From assembly GCF_004570865.1 (NCBI RefSeq), contig NZ_SPQS01000003.1, positions 186,001-250,000 of the forward strand: a stretch of DNA of 64,000 bases, in the 5' to 3' direction. How positions within the stretch are numbered: the stretch's first letter is position 1; every line of letters starts with the position of its first letter. The position numbers and the translations under genes were made by a program. The stretch is from Bradyrhizobium frederickii. Lineage in GTDB: Bacteria; Pseudomonadota; Alphaproteobacteria; Rhizobiales; Xanthobacteraceae. Shown piece after piece: positions 1 to 7,620 of this stretch. The notes below the pieces were generated by a model, which was not told where the DNA came from, made no database searches, and was given only the letters and a program-made list of their open reading frames with translations.

Positions 1-1254
1 GCCCTTCATCAGCTTTGGCCGCGCAAACGTCTTGGAGAACAGGATCACCTCGGGATGCCGGCGGCGGATGTCGCCGATCAGCCAGTCCCAGAACGCAAAC
101 GGCGCGGTGTCGTGATTGTCGATGGCGAAGATGGTGACGCCGTGGTCGATCCAGAACAGCATGGCGTCGCGAAAGGCGTTCCACAGGCCGATGCGGTCGA
201 CCGAGGCGAAATCGGGAATCACGATGTCCGAATAGGGTCCCTCCGCCGTCCGCACCGAGCGGTCCGGCCGCCATTTGAACCATTCCGGATGCTGCGTCAG
301 CCAGGGATGGTTCGGCGAGCATTGCACCGCGAAGTCGAGCGCCAGCTCGAGGCCGTACTCGAGACAGGTCGCGACCAGCGCGCGAAAGTCCTCGATGGTG
401 CCGAGCTCGGGATGCAGCGCGTCGTGGCCGCCCTCGGCGGCGCCGATCGCGTAGGGCGAGCCGGGTTCGCCTTCGCTCGCCACCGGCGCATTGTTGCGGC
501 CTTTGCGGCGGCTGCGGCCGATCGGGTGGATCGGCGTGAAATAGAGCACGTCGAATCCCATCGCCGCGATGTCGGGCACGCGTGCGATGCAGTCGCGCAG
601 CGTGCCGTGCCGGCCGGGGATCGGGCTCTGGCTGCGCGGCATCATCTGATACCAGGCGCCGAACCGCGCTCTGTCGCGATCGACGACAAGCGGGAAGGAC
701 TGCGAGCGGGTCAGGTCGGGACGGGACTGGCTCTCGGCCATGGCATTGCCGAGCTCGGTCGCCAGCAGCGAGCTGACCTCGCCGGTTTGAAGATAATCCT
801 CGCATTGTCTGACAATGATCGTCGCCGCGGCCTGTGGCGCGCCGTGTGCCTTGGTCAGGAGGCTGGCACCCTCGAGCGCGTCGAGGCTGACGTCGGCGCC
901 CGTTCGCTGCTTGCGCGCGATGCCGTGGGACCAGGTGGCGAACTCGTCGGTCCAGGCCTCGATCGCATAGAAATATTGGCCGGGCTCCACCGGTGTGAAA
1001 GCGCCGGACCAGCGGTCGTTGCCCTGATGGATCATCGGCTCGCGCCGCCAATCCCGGTCCTGCTCGGGGCGCCAGAGCAGCGCGGCCCCGATCACGGCGT
1101 CGCCATCGCGGTAGACATCGGCCCACACCTCGACGCGATCGCCTGCCATCCGCTTCACGGCGAAGCGGCCGCAATCGATCGCGGGATAGACGTCCTCGAC
1201 GAGGAAAGCGCTGCCGGCTGCGGCACTTTCGACAGTTTGAATTGTCTTGTTCAC
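1..1254 (-). CDS. GlgE-like maltosyltransferase, 3' end outside window, catalytically degenerate
   Basis: GH13_3 family protein related to GlgE, which transfers maltose from maltose-1-phosphate to alpha-1,4-glucan. The first 418 residues are in the window, read from a GTG at 1254. The N-terminal domain (about residues 18-120) reads like DUF3416, and the barrel carries the family motif LALDFAVQCSPNHPW. The active site is altered. Where GlgE has FRVDNPHTKP this protein has FAIDNHDTAP: the nucleophile Asp is kept (D379) but the GH13-invariant Arg is Ala377. Exactly 29 residues later, the spacing seen between nucleophile and acid/base Glu in Streptomyces GlgE, FLAEAFTRP has become LFSKTFARP, so the acid/base Glu is Lys408. 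I infer a pseudoenzyme, perhaps a partner or regulator of a true GlgE elsewhere. It diverges from malQ. The family call is firm; loss of activity is inference. Confidence 0.85.
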   Translation of the reverse strand, partial: MNKTIQTVESAAAGSAFLVEDVYPAIDCGRFAVKRMAGDRVEVWADVYRDGDAVIGAALLWRPEQDRDWRREPMIHQGNDRWSGAFTPVEPGQYFYAIEAWTDEFATWSHGIARKQRTGADVSLDALEGASLLTKAHGAPQAAATIIVRQCEDYLQTGEVSSLLATELGNAMAESQSRPDLTRSQSFPLVVDRDRARFGAWYQMMPRSQSPIPGRHGTLRDCIARVPDIAAMGFDVLYFTPIHPIGRSRRKGRNNAPVASEGEPGSPYAIGAAEGGHDALHPELGTIEDFRALVATCLEYGLELALDFAVQCSPNHPWLTQHPEWFKWRPDRSVRTAEGPYSDIVIPDFASVDRIGLWNAFRDAMLFWIDHGVTIFAIDNHDTAPFAFWDWLIGDIRRRHPEVILFSKTFARPKLMKG

Positions 1255-1345
1255 GGTGATGCCATTGACAAGAAAGCAGGGGCCCGTTTCCCTTGTCGGG
1301 AACCTACGCTTGATACCTATATAGAAAGCCGCTTGTGTGTCATTA

Positions 1346-1381
1346 GTTCCCCCTGGGAACGGCAGGCGTGGTTTGTGAGTT
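1346..1381 (+). promoter_or_regulatory. candidate stress-type promoter and inverted repeat between glgE-like gene and malQ
   Basis: A perfect 5-bp inverted repeat GTTCC-N5-GGAAC lies at 1346-1360 between two divergent genes. Its right arm, GGAAC at 1356-1360, is followed after 17 nt by AGTT at 1378-1381. This is one mismatch from the alphaproteobacterial EcfG pattern GGAAC-N16/17-CGTT and points toward malQ. The left arm is a GGAAC on the other strand, but no CGTT follows it at the right distance. Tentative. Confidence 0.3.
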
Positions 1382-1459
1382 GACCCAGACTAACGTCTTC
1401 CGCTGCCTCGTTAAAATCGATGCCCCCGGCCACAGAATGGCCTGCAAGCTGCGTGCCGT

Positions 1460-3421
1460 ATGGATCTTTTAGCACAAGCCCGGATCAAGGGCGTTCAATC
1501 CGAATTCATTGATGCGCTCGGAAAGCTGCGGGTCACCGACCCCGTGGCCCTGAAGTCCATCCTCGACGCCCTGCCGGAAAAGCGGGTCTACCGCTTCGTC
1601 AACGGGCCGGTCGTGGTTCGCGCGCTCGGGCATCCGCGCACGGAATTGGCGGCCATCGGCGCGCCGCCGCTGCAATGGAAATTGACCGCAAACGGCAAGT
1701 CGACAGCCCAAGGCGAGACACGCGAGCCCGTGATCGCCTGGCCCGCCGGCCTACCGCTCGGTTATCACCGGTTGACGCTGACCGATGCCGAAGGTGTGAC
1801 CGAAGTGGTGCCGATGATCGTGGCGCCCGAGCGGGCCTTCGGCGGCGATTTCGACCGCGGCTGGCTGCTCGCCGTGCAGCTCTACGGCGTCCGTTCGGAC
1901 CGCAATTGGGGCATCGGCGACTTCACCGACCTCGCCGATCTGGTCCGGCTCGCCAAGCAGCTCGGGGCCGACGGCGTCGGGCTCAATCCACTGCACGTTC
2001 TGTTCGACGACCATCCGTCCGACTGTAGTCCGTATTCGCCGAACAGCCGGCTGTTCCTCAATCCGCTCTATATCGACGTCGAGGCCATTCCCGAATTCTC
2101 GGCGGACCTCGTGCCCGACGCGGCCGCGACCGCTGCCCGTCTGCGCCAAGGCGATCGCGTGCCTTACGCCGACATGGCGGCGTTGAAATGGCTGGCCTTG
2201 CGCGCCGCGTTCAACAGCTTCGTGGCGAGCGCGAGCCAAGCGCGCCGCAAGGCGTTCGACGCCTTCCGCGCCGCCCGCGCGCCGTTGTTGTCCCGCTTCG
2301 CCTGCTTCGAGGTGCTGCGCCATCGTTTCGCTGCGCCGTGGTGGGAATGGCCGGCGGAATGGCAGCAACCGGACGAGGCCAAATGCGCTGGGCTGCGCAA
2401 CGGACCCGACAAGCGCGAGGTCGAATTCGTCGAATTCGTGCAATGGACCGCGGACAACCAGCTGCATGCCGCCAAGGAGCTCGCCAGCCAGCTCGGCATG
2501 CGCGTCGGGCTCTATCTCGACGTCGCCGTCGGCGTGCAGTCCAACGGCTTCGATGCCTGGAACGAGCAGATGGCGATCTCCCGCCATCTCGCCGTCGGCG
2601 CGCCGCCCGACGTGCTCAACACCATCGGCCAGGACTGGGGCCTTGCGGGCTTCAACGCCGGCGGCCTCGAGGCGCAATCCTTCGTGCCGTTCGCCGACAT
2701 GCTGGCGGCCTCAATGCGCCATGCCGGGGCGATCAGGCTCGATCACGTGCTCGGCCTGAAGCGGCTTTACCTCGTGCCCCGCGGCTTCAAGCCGGACAAC
2801 GGCGCCTATGTGCAGATGCCGTTCGAGGCGCTGCTCGGCGTCGTGGCACGCGAGAGCGCGGCCCACAAATGCATCGTGATCGGCGAGGATCTCGGCACCG
2901 TGCCGGAAGGTTTCCGCGAGATGATGCAGGATTTCGGCATCTGGTCCTATCTCGTCATGATGTTCGAGCGCGACGAGACCGGCCGCTTCCGCAACGTCGA
3001 GCATTACCGGCCCAATGCGCTCGTCACGCTGAATACGCATGACCTGTCGACCTATGCCGGCTGGCGCTCCTTCGGCGACCTCAAGATGAAGCGCTCGCTC
3101 GGGCTCGATCCCGGCGAGAACGACCAGGCGCGCTGGGATGCGCTCGGCAGGCTCGACGAGATCCTGCGACAGAACGGCATCAAGGCCAACGACCTCTATT
3201 CGGTGCTCGCCTTCCTGTCGCGCACGCCGTCGCGGCTGCTCGCTGTGTCGATGGAGGATCTGCTCGGCGTGATCGACCAGCCCAACATTCCCGGAACGAT
3301 CGACGAACATCCGAACTGGCGCCAGCGTCTTCCCGTCCCACTCGACAAGATCGCCTCGAAAGTCAACCTCAAGGCCTTGCGAGCGGCAACGCGGGAACGT
3401 TCATTGAACGGCGGGAGTTGA
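1460..3421 (+). CDS. malQ: 4-alpha-glucanotransferase (amylomaltase, GH77)
   Basis: Cytoplasmic 653-residue enzyme that disproportionates maltodextrins by moving alpha-1,4-glucan segments, feeding glycogen and trehalose turnover. GH77 landmarks are in order: an N-terminal extension (about residues 1-140) typical of the long proteobacterial form, YGVRSDRNWGIGDFTDL at the start of the barrel, IRLDHVLGL with the nucleophile Asp (about residue 428), IGEDLGTVPEGF with the acid/base Glu (about 476), and LNTHDLSTYAGW with the third Asp (about 527). The start is ATG 1460. The gene lies between a GlgE-like gene on the other strand and a GH15 gene 30 bp downstream in the same frame, which fits an alpha-glucan/trehalose locus. 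The TGA stop at 3419-3421 is followed by open frame into the GH15 gene. Confidence 0.93.
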   Translation: MDLLAQARIKGVQSEFIDALGKLRVTDPVALKSILDALPEKRVYRFVNGPVVVRALGHPRTELAAIGAPPLQWKLTANGKSTAQGETREPVIAWPAGLPLGYHRLTLTDAEGVTEVVPMIVAPERAFGGDFDRGWLLAVQLYGVRSDRNWGIGDFTDLADLVRLAKQLGADGVGLNPLHVLFDDHPSDCSPYSPNSRLFLNPLYIDVEAIPEFSADLVPDAAATAARLRQGDRVPYADMAALKWLALRAAFNSFVASASQARRKAFDAFRAARAPLLSRFACFEVLRHRFAAPWWEWPAEWQQPDEAKCAGLRNGPDKREVEFVEFVQWTADNQLHAAKELASQLGMRVGLYLDVAVGVQSNGFDAWNEQMAISRHLAVGAPPDVLNTIGQDWGLAGFNAGGLEAQSFVPFADMLAASMRHAGAIRLDHVLGLKRLYLVPRGFKPDNGAYVQMPFEALLGVVARESAAHKCIVIGEDLGTVPEGFREMMQDFGIWSYLVMMFERDETGRFRNVEHYRPNALVTLNTHDLSTYAGWRSFGDLKMKRSLGLDPGENDQARWDALGRLDEILRQNGIKANDLYSVLAFLSRTPSRLLAVSMEDLLGVIDQPNIPGTIDEHPNWRQRLPVPLDKIASKVNLKALRAATRERSLNGGS

Positions 3422-3451
3422 CCGGCCGGGGCATCTCAGGCTCGCACGACA

Positions 3452-5254
3452 TTGTCTCAGAGAATCGAGGACTATGCGCTGATCGGCGATTGCGAGACCG
3501 CGGCGCTGGTCGGGCGCAACGGCTCGATCGATTGGCTGTGCTGGCCGGCCTTCGATTCCGACGCCTGCTTTGCCGCCATTCTCGGCACCCACAAGAACGG
3601 CCGCTGGCTGATCGCACCGAGCGGGGACGTCACCAAGACATCGCGACGTTATCTCGGCGATACCCTCATCCTCGAAACGCGTTTTGAGACGAAGAGCGGC
3701 ACCGTTGCGCTGATCGACTTCATGCCGCCGCGCGGCAAGGCATCCGACGTCGTGCGGCTGGTGCGCGGCGTCAAGGGCACGGTGAAGATGCGGATGGAGC
3801 TCGTCATCCGTTTCGGCTTCGGCGCCGATATTCCCTGGGTGCGGCGGATCGACCATTCCCTGATGGCAATCGCCGGCCAGGACATGACGGTGCTGCGCAC
3901 GCCGGTCGAGACCCGTGGCGAGGACCTGACCACGGTTTCCGACTTCGAGGTGAGCGCGGGCGAGACCGTACCCTTCGTGCTGACCTATGGCCCCTCGCAT
4001 CTGCCGCCGCCCGCGCCGATCGATCCGGAAATCGCGCTTCAGGAGACCGAGACATTCTGGCGGGATTGGTGCGGCCATTGCACCCGCGACGGCGACTATC
4101 GCGATCTGATCATGCGCTCGCTGATCACGCTGAAGGCGCTGACCTTCGCCCCGACCGGCGGCATCGTCGCGGCGCCGACCACGTCATTGCCGGAAAAGCT
4201 CGGCGGCACCAGGAACTGGGATTACCGCTTCTGCTGGCTGCGCGATGCCACTTTCACGCTGCTGGCGCTGATGAACTCGGGCTACACCGAGGAAGCCCTG
4301 GCCTGGCACAATTGGCTGCTGCGCGCGGCGGCCGGCTCGCCGGCGAACATGCAGATCATGTACGGCATCTGGGGCCAACGCCGGCTCCTGGAATGGGAGG
4401 CCGGCTGGCTCGACGGCTACGAGGGCGCAAAGCCGGTGCGCGTCGGCAACGCCGCGCATGCGCAGCTCCAGCTCGACGTCTACGGCGAGTTGATCGACGC
4501 CTTCCACCAGTCCCGCATGGCCAAGCTCAAGCTCGACGATGAAACGACATGGGCGCTGGAATGCGCGGTGCTCAACCATCTCGCGGAGGTCTGGGACCGG
4601 CCCGATCACGGCATCTGGGAGCGGCGCGGCCAGCCCAGGCACTACGTCTTCTCCAAGGTCATGACCTGGGTCGCCTTCGACCGCGGCATCAAGAGTGCCG
4701 AGACCTTCGGCTTCAAGGCACCGCTGCTGCACTGGCAGGCCTTGCGCGAGTCCATTCATCGCGACGTCTGCAACAACGGCTTCGACGCGGACGAAAACAC
4801 CTTCGTCGAGTCCTACGGCTCGAAGCTGCTCGATGCCAGCGTGCTGCTGCTGCCGGCGGTCGGCTTCCTGCCGGCGTCCGATCCGCGCATCCGCGGCACC
4901 ATCGCGGCGGTCGAGAAGTGCCTGATGCGCGACGGCTTCGTGCTGCGGCACGATCCGCGCGAGCTGCCCGCTGGGCAGCCGCCGCTCGAAGGCGCGTTCC
5001 TGGCCTGCACATTGTGGCTGGCCGATGCTCATGTGCTGTCAGGCGATCTCGACAAGGCGCAAGGCCTGCTCGACCGCGTGGCGGGCATCGCCAACGACCT
5101 CGGTCTGCTCGCCGAGGAATACGATTCAGTCGCCCGGCGCCAGACCGGAAATTTCCCGCAGGCGCTGACCCACATCGCGCTGGTCAACACCGCGCACAAT
5201 CTGTCCGCGGCAAGGCAGAAGAGCGAGAAGCCGGCGATGCAGCGGTCGAAGTGA
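3452..5254 (+). CDS. GH15 family glycoside hydrolase (glucoamylase or trehalase type)
   Basis: 600-residue GH15 protein, predicted to hydrolyse glucosidic bonds from non-reducing ends; bacterial members include glucoamylases and trehalases. It shows the family N-terminus (RIEDYALIGDCETAALVGRNGSIDWLCWP, residues about 4-32, shown here only as a landmark), then GGTRNWDYRFCWLRDA near residue 255, HGIWERRG with the likely acid Glu390, and LLAEEYD with the likely base Glu near 555. No signal peptide, so cytoplasmic. The start must be TTG 3452, because an in-frame TGA (the malQ stop) is only 30 nt upstream and there is no ATG or GTG between. The ribosome-binding site is poor, so translation may depend on malQ. 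Next to malQ and a GlgE-like gene, a role in glycogen or trehalose breakdown is likely. The substrate cannot be read from sequence. Confidence 0.85.
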   Translation: MSQRIEDYALIGDCETAALVGRNGSIDWLCWPAFDSDACFAAILGTHKNGRWLIAPSGDVTKTSRRYLGDTLILETRFETKSGTVALIDFMPPRGKASDVVRLVRGVKGTVKMRMELVIRFGFGADIPWVRRIDHSLMAIAGQDMTVLRTPVETRGEDLTTVSDFEVSAGETVPFVLTYGPSHLPPPAPIDPEIALQETETFWRDWCGHCTRDGDYRDLIMRSLITLKALTFAPTGGIVAAPTTSLPEKLGGTRNWDYRFCWLRDATFTLLALMNSGYTEEALAWHNWLLRAAAGSPANMQIMYGIWGQRRLLEWEAGWLDGYEGAKPVRVGNAAHAQLQLDVYGELIDAFHQSRMAKLKLDDETTWALECAVLNHLAEVWDRPDHGIWERRGQPRHYVFSKVMTWVAFDRGIKSAETFGFKAPLLHWQALRESIHRDVCNNGFDADENTFVESYGSKLLDASVLLLPAVGFLPASDPRIRGTIAAVEKCLMRDGFVLRHDPRELPAGQPPLEGAFLACTLWLADAHVLSGDLDKAQGLLDRVAGIANDLGLLAEEYDSVARRQTGNFPQALTHIALVNTAHNLSAARQKSEKPAMQRSK

Positions 5255-5321
5255 AGCTGGCGGCTCTCTTTCCGTTTCGTCCCCGCCATCCATGTGGCGC
5301 CTTACGCGGCCTGAGCGCGCG

Positions 5322-5455
5322 CCTCGTCCTTCGAGACGACCGCTTCGCGGTCTCCTCAGGATGAGGCTAAGCGGCATCGGTACTCGTTGAAACTAGCGCA
5401 ACGCACTCGGTCCTCATCCTGAGGGCCCGCCAATGGCGGGCATCTCGAAGGATGG
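5322..5455. repeat. composite dispersed palindromic repeat, copy A
   Basis: A 134-bp intergenic element with two hairpin blocks (CCTTCGAGACGACC...TCCTCAGGATGAGG and TCCTCATCCTGAGGGCC...TCTCGAAGGATGG) joined by about 45 nt. The same layout, including the joining segment that ends CGCACTCGGTCC, recurs in inverted orientation at 50704-50838. Single-block relatives are at 29895-29941 and 37264-37388. Confidence 0.85.
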
Positions 5456-5515
5456 CCACAAGCACCAATCGCGCTGAGTTCTTCCCACATGCAGCAGTGC
5501 TGAGGCTATCGAAGC

Positions 5516-6328
5516 TCAGCCCACCCCGTTCCGCTTCAGGATCATCTCCATCGCTTCCGCAAAGCCGTCCTGCTCGTTGGTCGCGGTGACGTGCGTCGCC
5601 TGGTCCTTGACGTTGTCGGCGGCGTTGCCCATGGCGATCGAGGTGCCGCTGACGGCGAACATCGCAAGGTCGTTCTGCATGTCGCCGATGGTGGCGACCG
5701 CGTCGGTGCCGATGCCCAGGCGCTTTGCCATGGCCTTCACGAAAGTGCCCTTGTCGAAACCGGGCGGGGTGATGTCGAGATAATAGGTCTGCGAACGTAC
5801 CGCGTTGGCTTCGCTGCCGAGCGCCTCCTGCATCGCTTTCTCGCAAGCCGCGAGGCGGGCAGCGTCGGCGCTGGCGCCAACGATCTTGCAGGCGCTTGCG
5901 AGGTAGGGCGAAAAATCCGTCACGATGGTCGGGTCGGAGCGGATCGTGTGCCGCTCATGCGCGACGTATTGTCCGCTGGGATTGTCGATCAGCCATTTAT
6001 CGGTGGTGAAAAGCCAGATGTCGGCGCCGAACTCGCGAAGGATCTGCAAGGACCGCTCGGCCGCGCTCGCGGGAATCAGGTGCTGCTCGACCGGCCGCAT
6101 CTCCGGGTCGACGATCGAGGAGCCGTTGAAGGGGCCGACCGGAAGCCAGAGCGCCAGCGGCTCGATAAGGAAGCGCATGCCGATCGCGGGACGGCTGGAC
6201 GTGATGGTGAAGCCGATGCCGGCCTTGTGCAACCGCTGCACCGCACCCCTCGCGCGGTCCGTCAGCGTCTTGTCCTTGGTCAGCAGCGTGCCGTCGACGT
6301 CGGACACCACGAGTGAGATTTGCGTCAT
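5516..6328 (-). CDS. Cof-type HAD-IIB family sugar-phosphate phosphatase
   Basis: 270-residue cytoplasmic HAD hydrolase of the Cof/YidA group, which dephosphorylate sugar phosphates and related metabolites. Motif I is SDVDGTLL with Asp10 and Asp12; the C-terminal motif is TIGDMQNDLAMF with the metal-binding Asp. The large cap insert between them fits the IIB subclass. The start is ATG 6328, 25 bp after the gntK stop, making this the last gene of the pentose phosphate operon. A job in clearing phosphorylated sugars is plausible, but the substrate is not readable from sequence. Confidence 0.88.
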   Translation of the reverse strand: MTQISLVVSDVDGTLLTKDKTLTDRARGAVQRLHKAGIGFTITSSRPAIGMRFLIEPLALWLPVGPFNGSSIVDPEMRPVEQHLIPASAAERSLQILREFGADIWLFTTDKWLIDNPSGQYVAHERHTIRSDPTIVTDFSPYLASACKIVGASADAARLAACEKAMQEALGSEANAVRSQTYYLDITPPGFDKGTFVKAMAKRLGIGTDAVATIGDMQNDLAMFAVSGTSIAMGNAADNVKDQATHVTATNEQDGFAEAMEMILKRNGVG

Positions 6329-6353
6329 GACAGGCCCTAACGTTTCTCGCGCC

Positions 6354-6884
6354 TCAGCGGTTCGTGCCGCCCAGTTTCAGTTGCCGTACGATGCCGTCCA
6401 CGATCGCCTCGACGGTTTCGTCGATCGAAACGGTGATGACGTGCTCGCCCGCCTCGGGCGGCTCCAGCGTCTCGAATTGGCTCGTCAGCAGCCCGGGCGG
6501 CATGAAGTGGCCTTTGCGGTGCGCGAGCCGCTCGGCGATCAGCTCCCGGGTGCCTTTCAGGAAGACGAAGCGGACGTCGTCGCGCCCGCGCAGCAGCACG
6601 TCGCGGTAGACGTGCTTCAACGCCGAGCAGGCGATGATGATGTGCTCGCCGCGTCCGCAGACCCGCCCGATCTCGTCGGCGATGGCATTGAGCCAGGGCC
6701 AGCGGTCCTCGTCGGTGAGCGGGTGGCCGGCCCGCATCTTCTCGACATTGCTGGCGGGATGGAAGCTGTCGCCGTCCTCGAAGCGCCAGCCGAGCCGCTG
6801 GCCGAGCGCTTCGGCGATCGTGCTCTTGCCCGAGCCCGACACGCCCATCACGATCAACGCACAAGGTGCTTCAACGCGGCCCAC
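6354..6884 (-). CDS. gntK: gluconokinase
   Basis: 176-residue kinase that phosphorylates gluconate to 6-phosphogluconate, the substrate of the gnd product in the same operon. The P-loop is GVSGSGKST (residues 14-22). The family stretches RFEDGDSFHP, NVEKMRAGHPLTDEDRWPW and ACSALKHVYRD follow, with RKGHFMPPGLLTSQFETLE near the C-terminus. I chose GTG 6884, preceded by a strong GGAGG six nt upstream, over longer extensions that run back into pgl. This start overlaps the end of pgl by 14 nt, suggesting translational coupling. Confidence 0.92.
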   Translation of the reverse strand: MGRVEAPCALIVMGVSGSGKSTIAEALGQRLGWRFEDGDSFHPASNVEKMRAGHPLTDEDRWPWLNAIADEIGRVCGRGEHIIIACSALKHVYRDVLLRGRDDVRFVFLKGTRELIAERLAHRKGHFMPPGLLTSQFETLEPPEAGEHVITVSIDETVEAIVDGIVRQLKLGGTNR

Positions 6885-7620
6885 GAATGCCCTCCGGAAG
6901 CGCGGCCCTATCGACCAGCCAGACGGTCTCGCCAGCCGAGCGCGCGCGCAAGGCCGGCAAAGTCTCGCCATTGAGGAGGCGCGTCAAGATCGGTTGCTTG
7001 TCGCGCCCGGCAATCTCGAACAGCATTTCGCGGCAGGACGCCAAAGCGGGCAGGGTGAGCGAGACCCGCGGCACAAAAGGCGCGACATTGGCCCTGGGCA
7101 CCCCAACGACCCAGCGTTCGCCCTCCTCGATTTCGGGGAAGCCGGGAAACAGCGAAGCGGTGTGGCCGTCCGGTCCCGCGCCCATCAGGACCAGGTCGAA
7201 CAGCGGCCGCGAGGGATCGAGGCTCTCGGAGCCGTAGAAGGCTTGCAGCTCGCGCGCATAGGCTTCGGCGCTCTGCTGGGGAGTCTCGGTCGCGGTCGGA
7301 ATCGGGTGAATGTGGCTCGAGGCTGCGTTGCGGTCGAGAAACGTCGCGCGCGCGACCGCCATGTTGTTGAGGGGATCGCTCGCGGGGACGAAGCGCTCGT
7401 CACCGATGAACCAGTGCACGCGCTGCCACGGGACCCTGCCGCGCCAGGCCTCGCTGCCCAGCAATTGATAGAGCTTCTTCGGGCTGGAGCCGCCGGTCAG
7501 GCAGATGGCGATGCGGCCGGGATTGGCCGCGATCCGTGCCATCACCCGCTCGGCCGCGGCCCGCGCCAGAGCCTCGGCGTCGGCCTCCACGATCAGCTTC
7601 GGCTGGGCCGCCGCGGCCAT
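6871..7620 (-). CDS. pgl: 6-phosphogluconolactonase
   Basis: 249-residue enzyme hydrolysing 6-phosphogluconolactone, the product of Zwf, to 6-phosphogluconate. The glucosamine-6-phosphate isomerase-like fold shows in CLTGGSSPKKLYQLL, WFIGDERFVP and LVLMGAGPDGHTASLFPG (the conserved DGHTAS block). The start is ATG 7620, sharing its A with the zwf stop (TGATG on the minus strand), a classic coupling arrangement. Third enzyme-coding step of the same operon. Confidence 0.94.
   Translation of the reverse strand: MAAAAQPKLIVEADAEALARAAAERVMARIAANPGRIAICLTGGSSPKKLYQLLGSEAWRGRVPWQRVHWFIGDERFVPASDPLNNMAVARATFLDRNAASSHIHPIPTATETPQQSAEAYARELQAFYGSESLDPSRPLFDLVLMGAGPDGHTASLFPGFPEIEEGERWVVGVPRANVAPFVPRVSLTLPALASCREMLFEIAGRDKQPILTRLLNGETLPALRARSAGETVWLVDRAALPEGIRGPR

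Noticed and set aside
1321..1350. Minus-strand EcfG promoter for the GlgE-like gene
   Set aside because: GGAAC is present, but the -10 position reads CTTT rather than CGTT.
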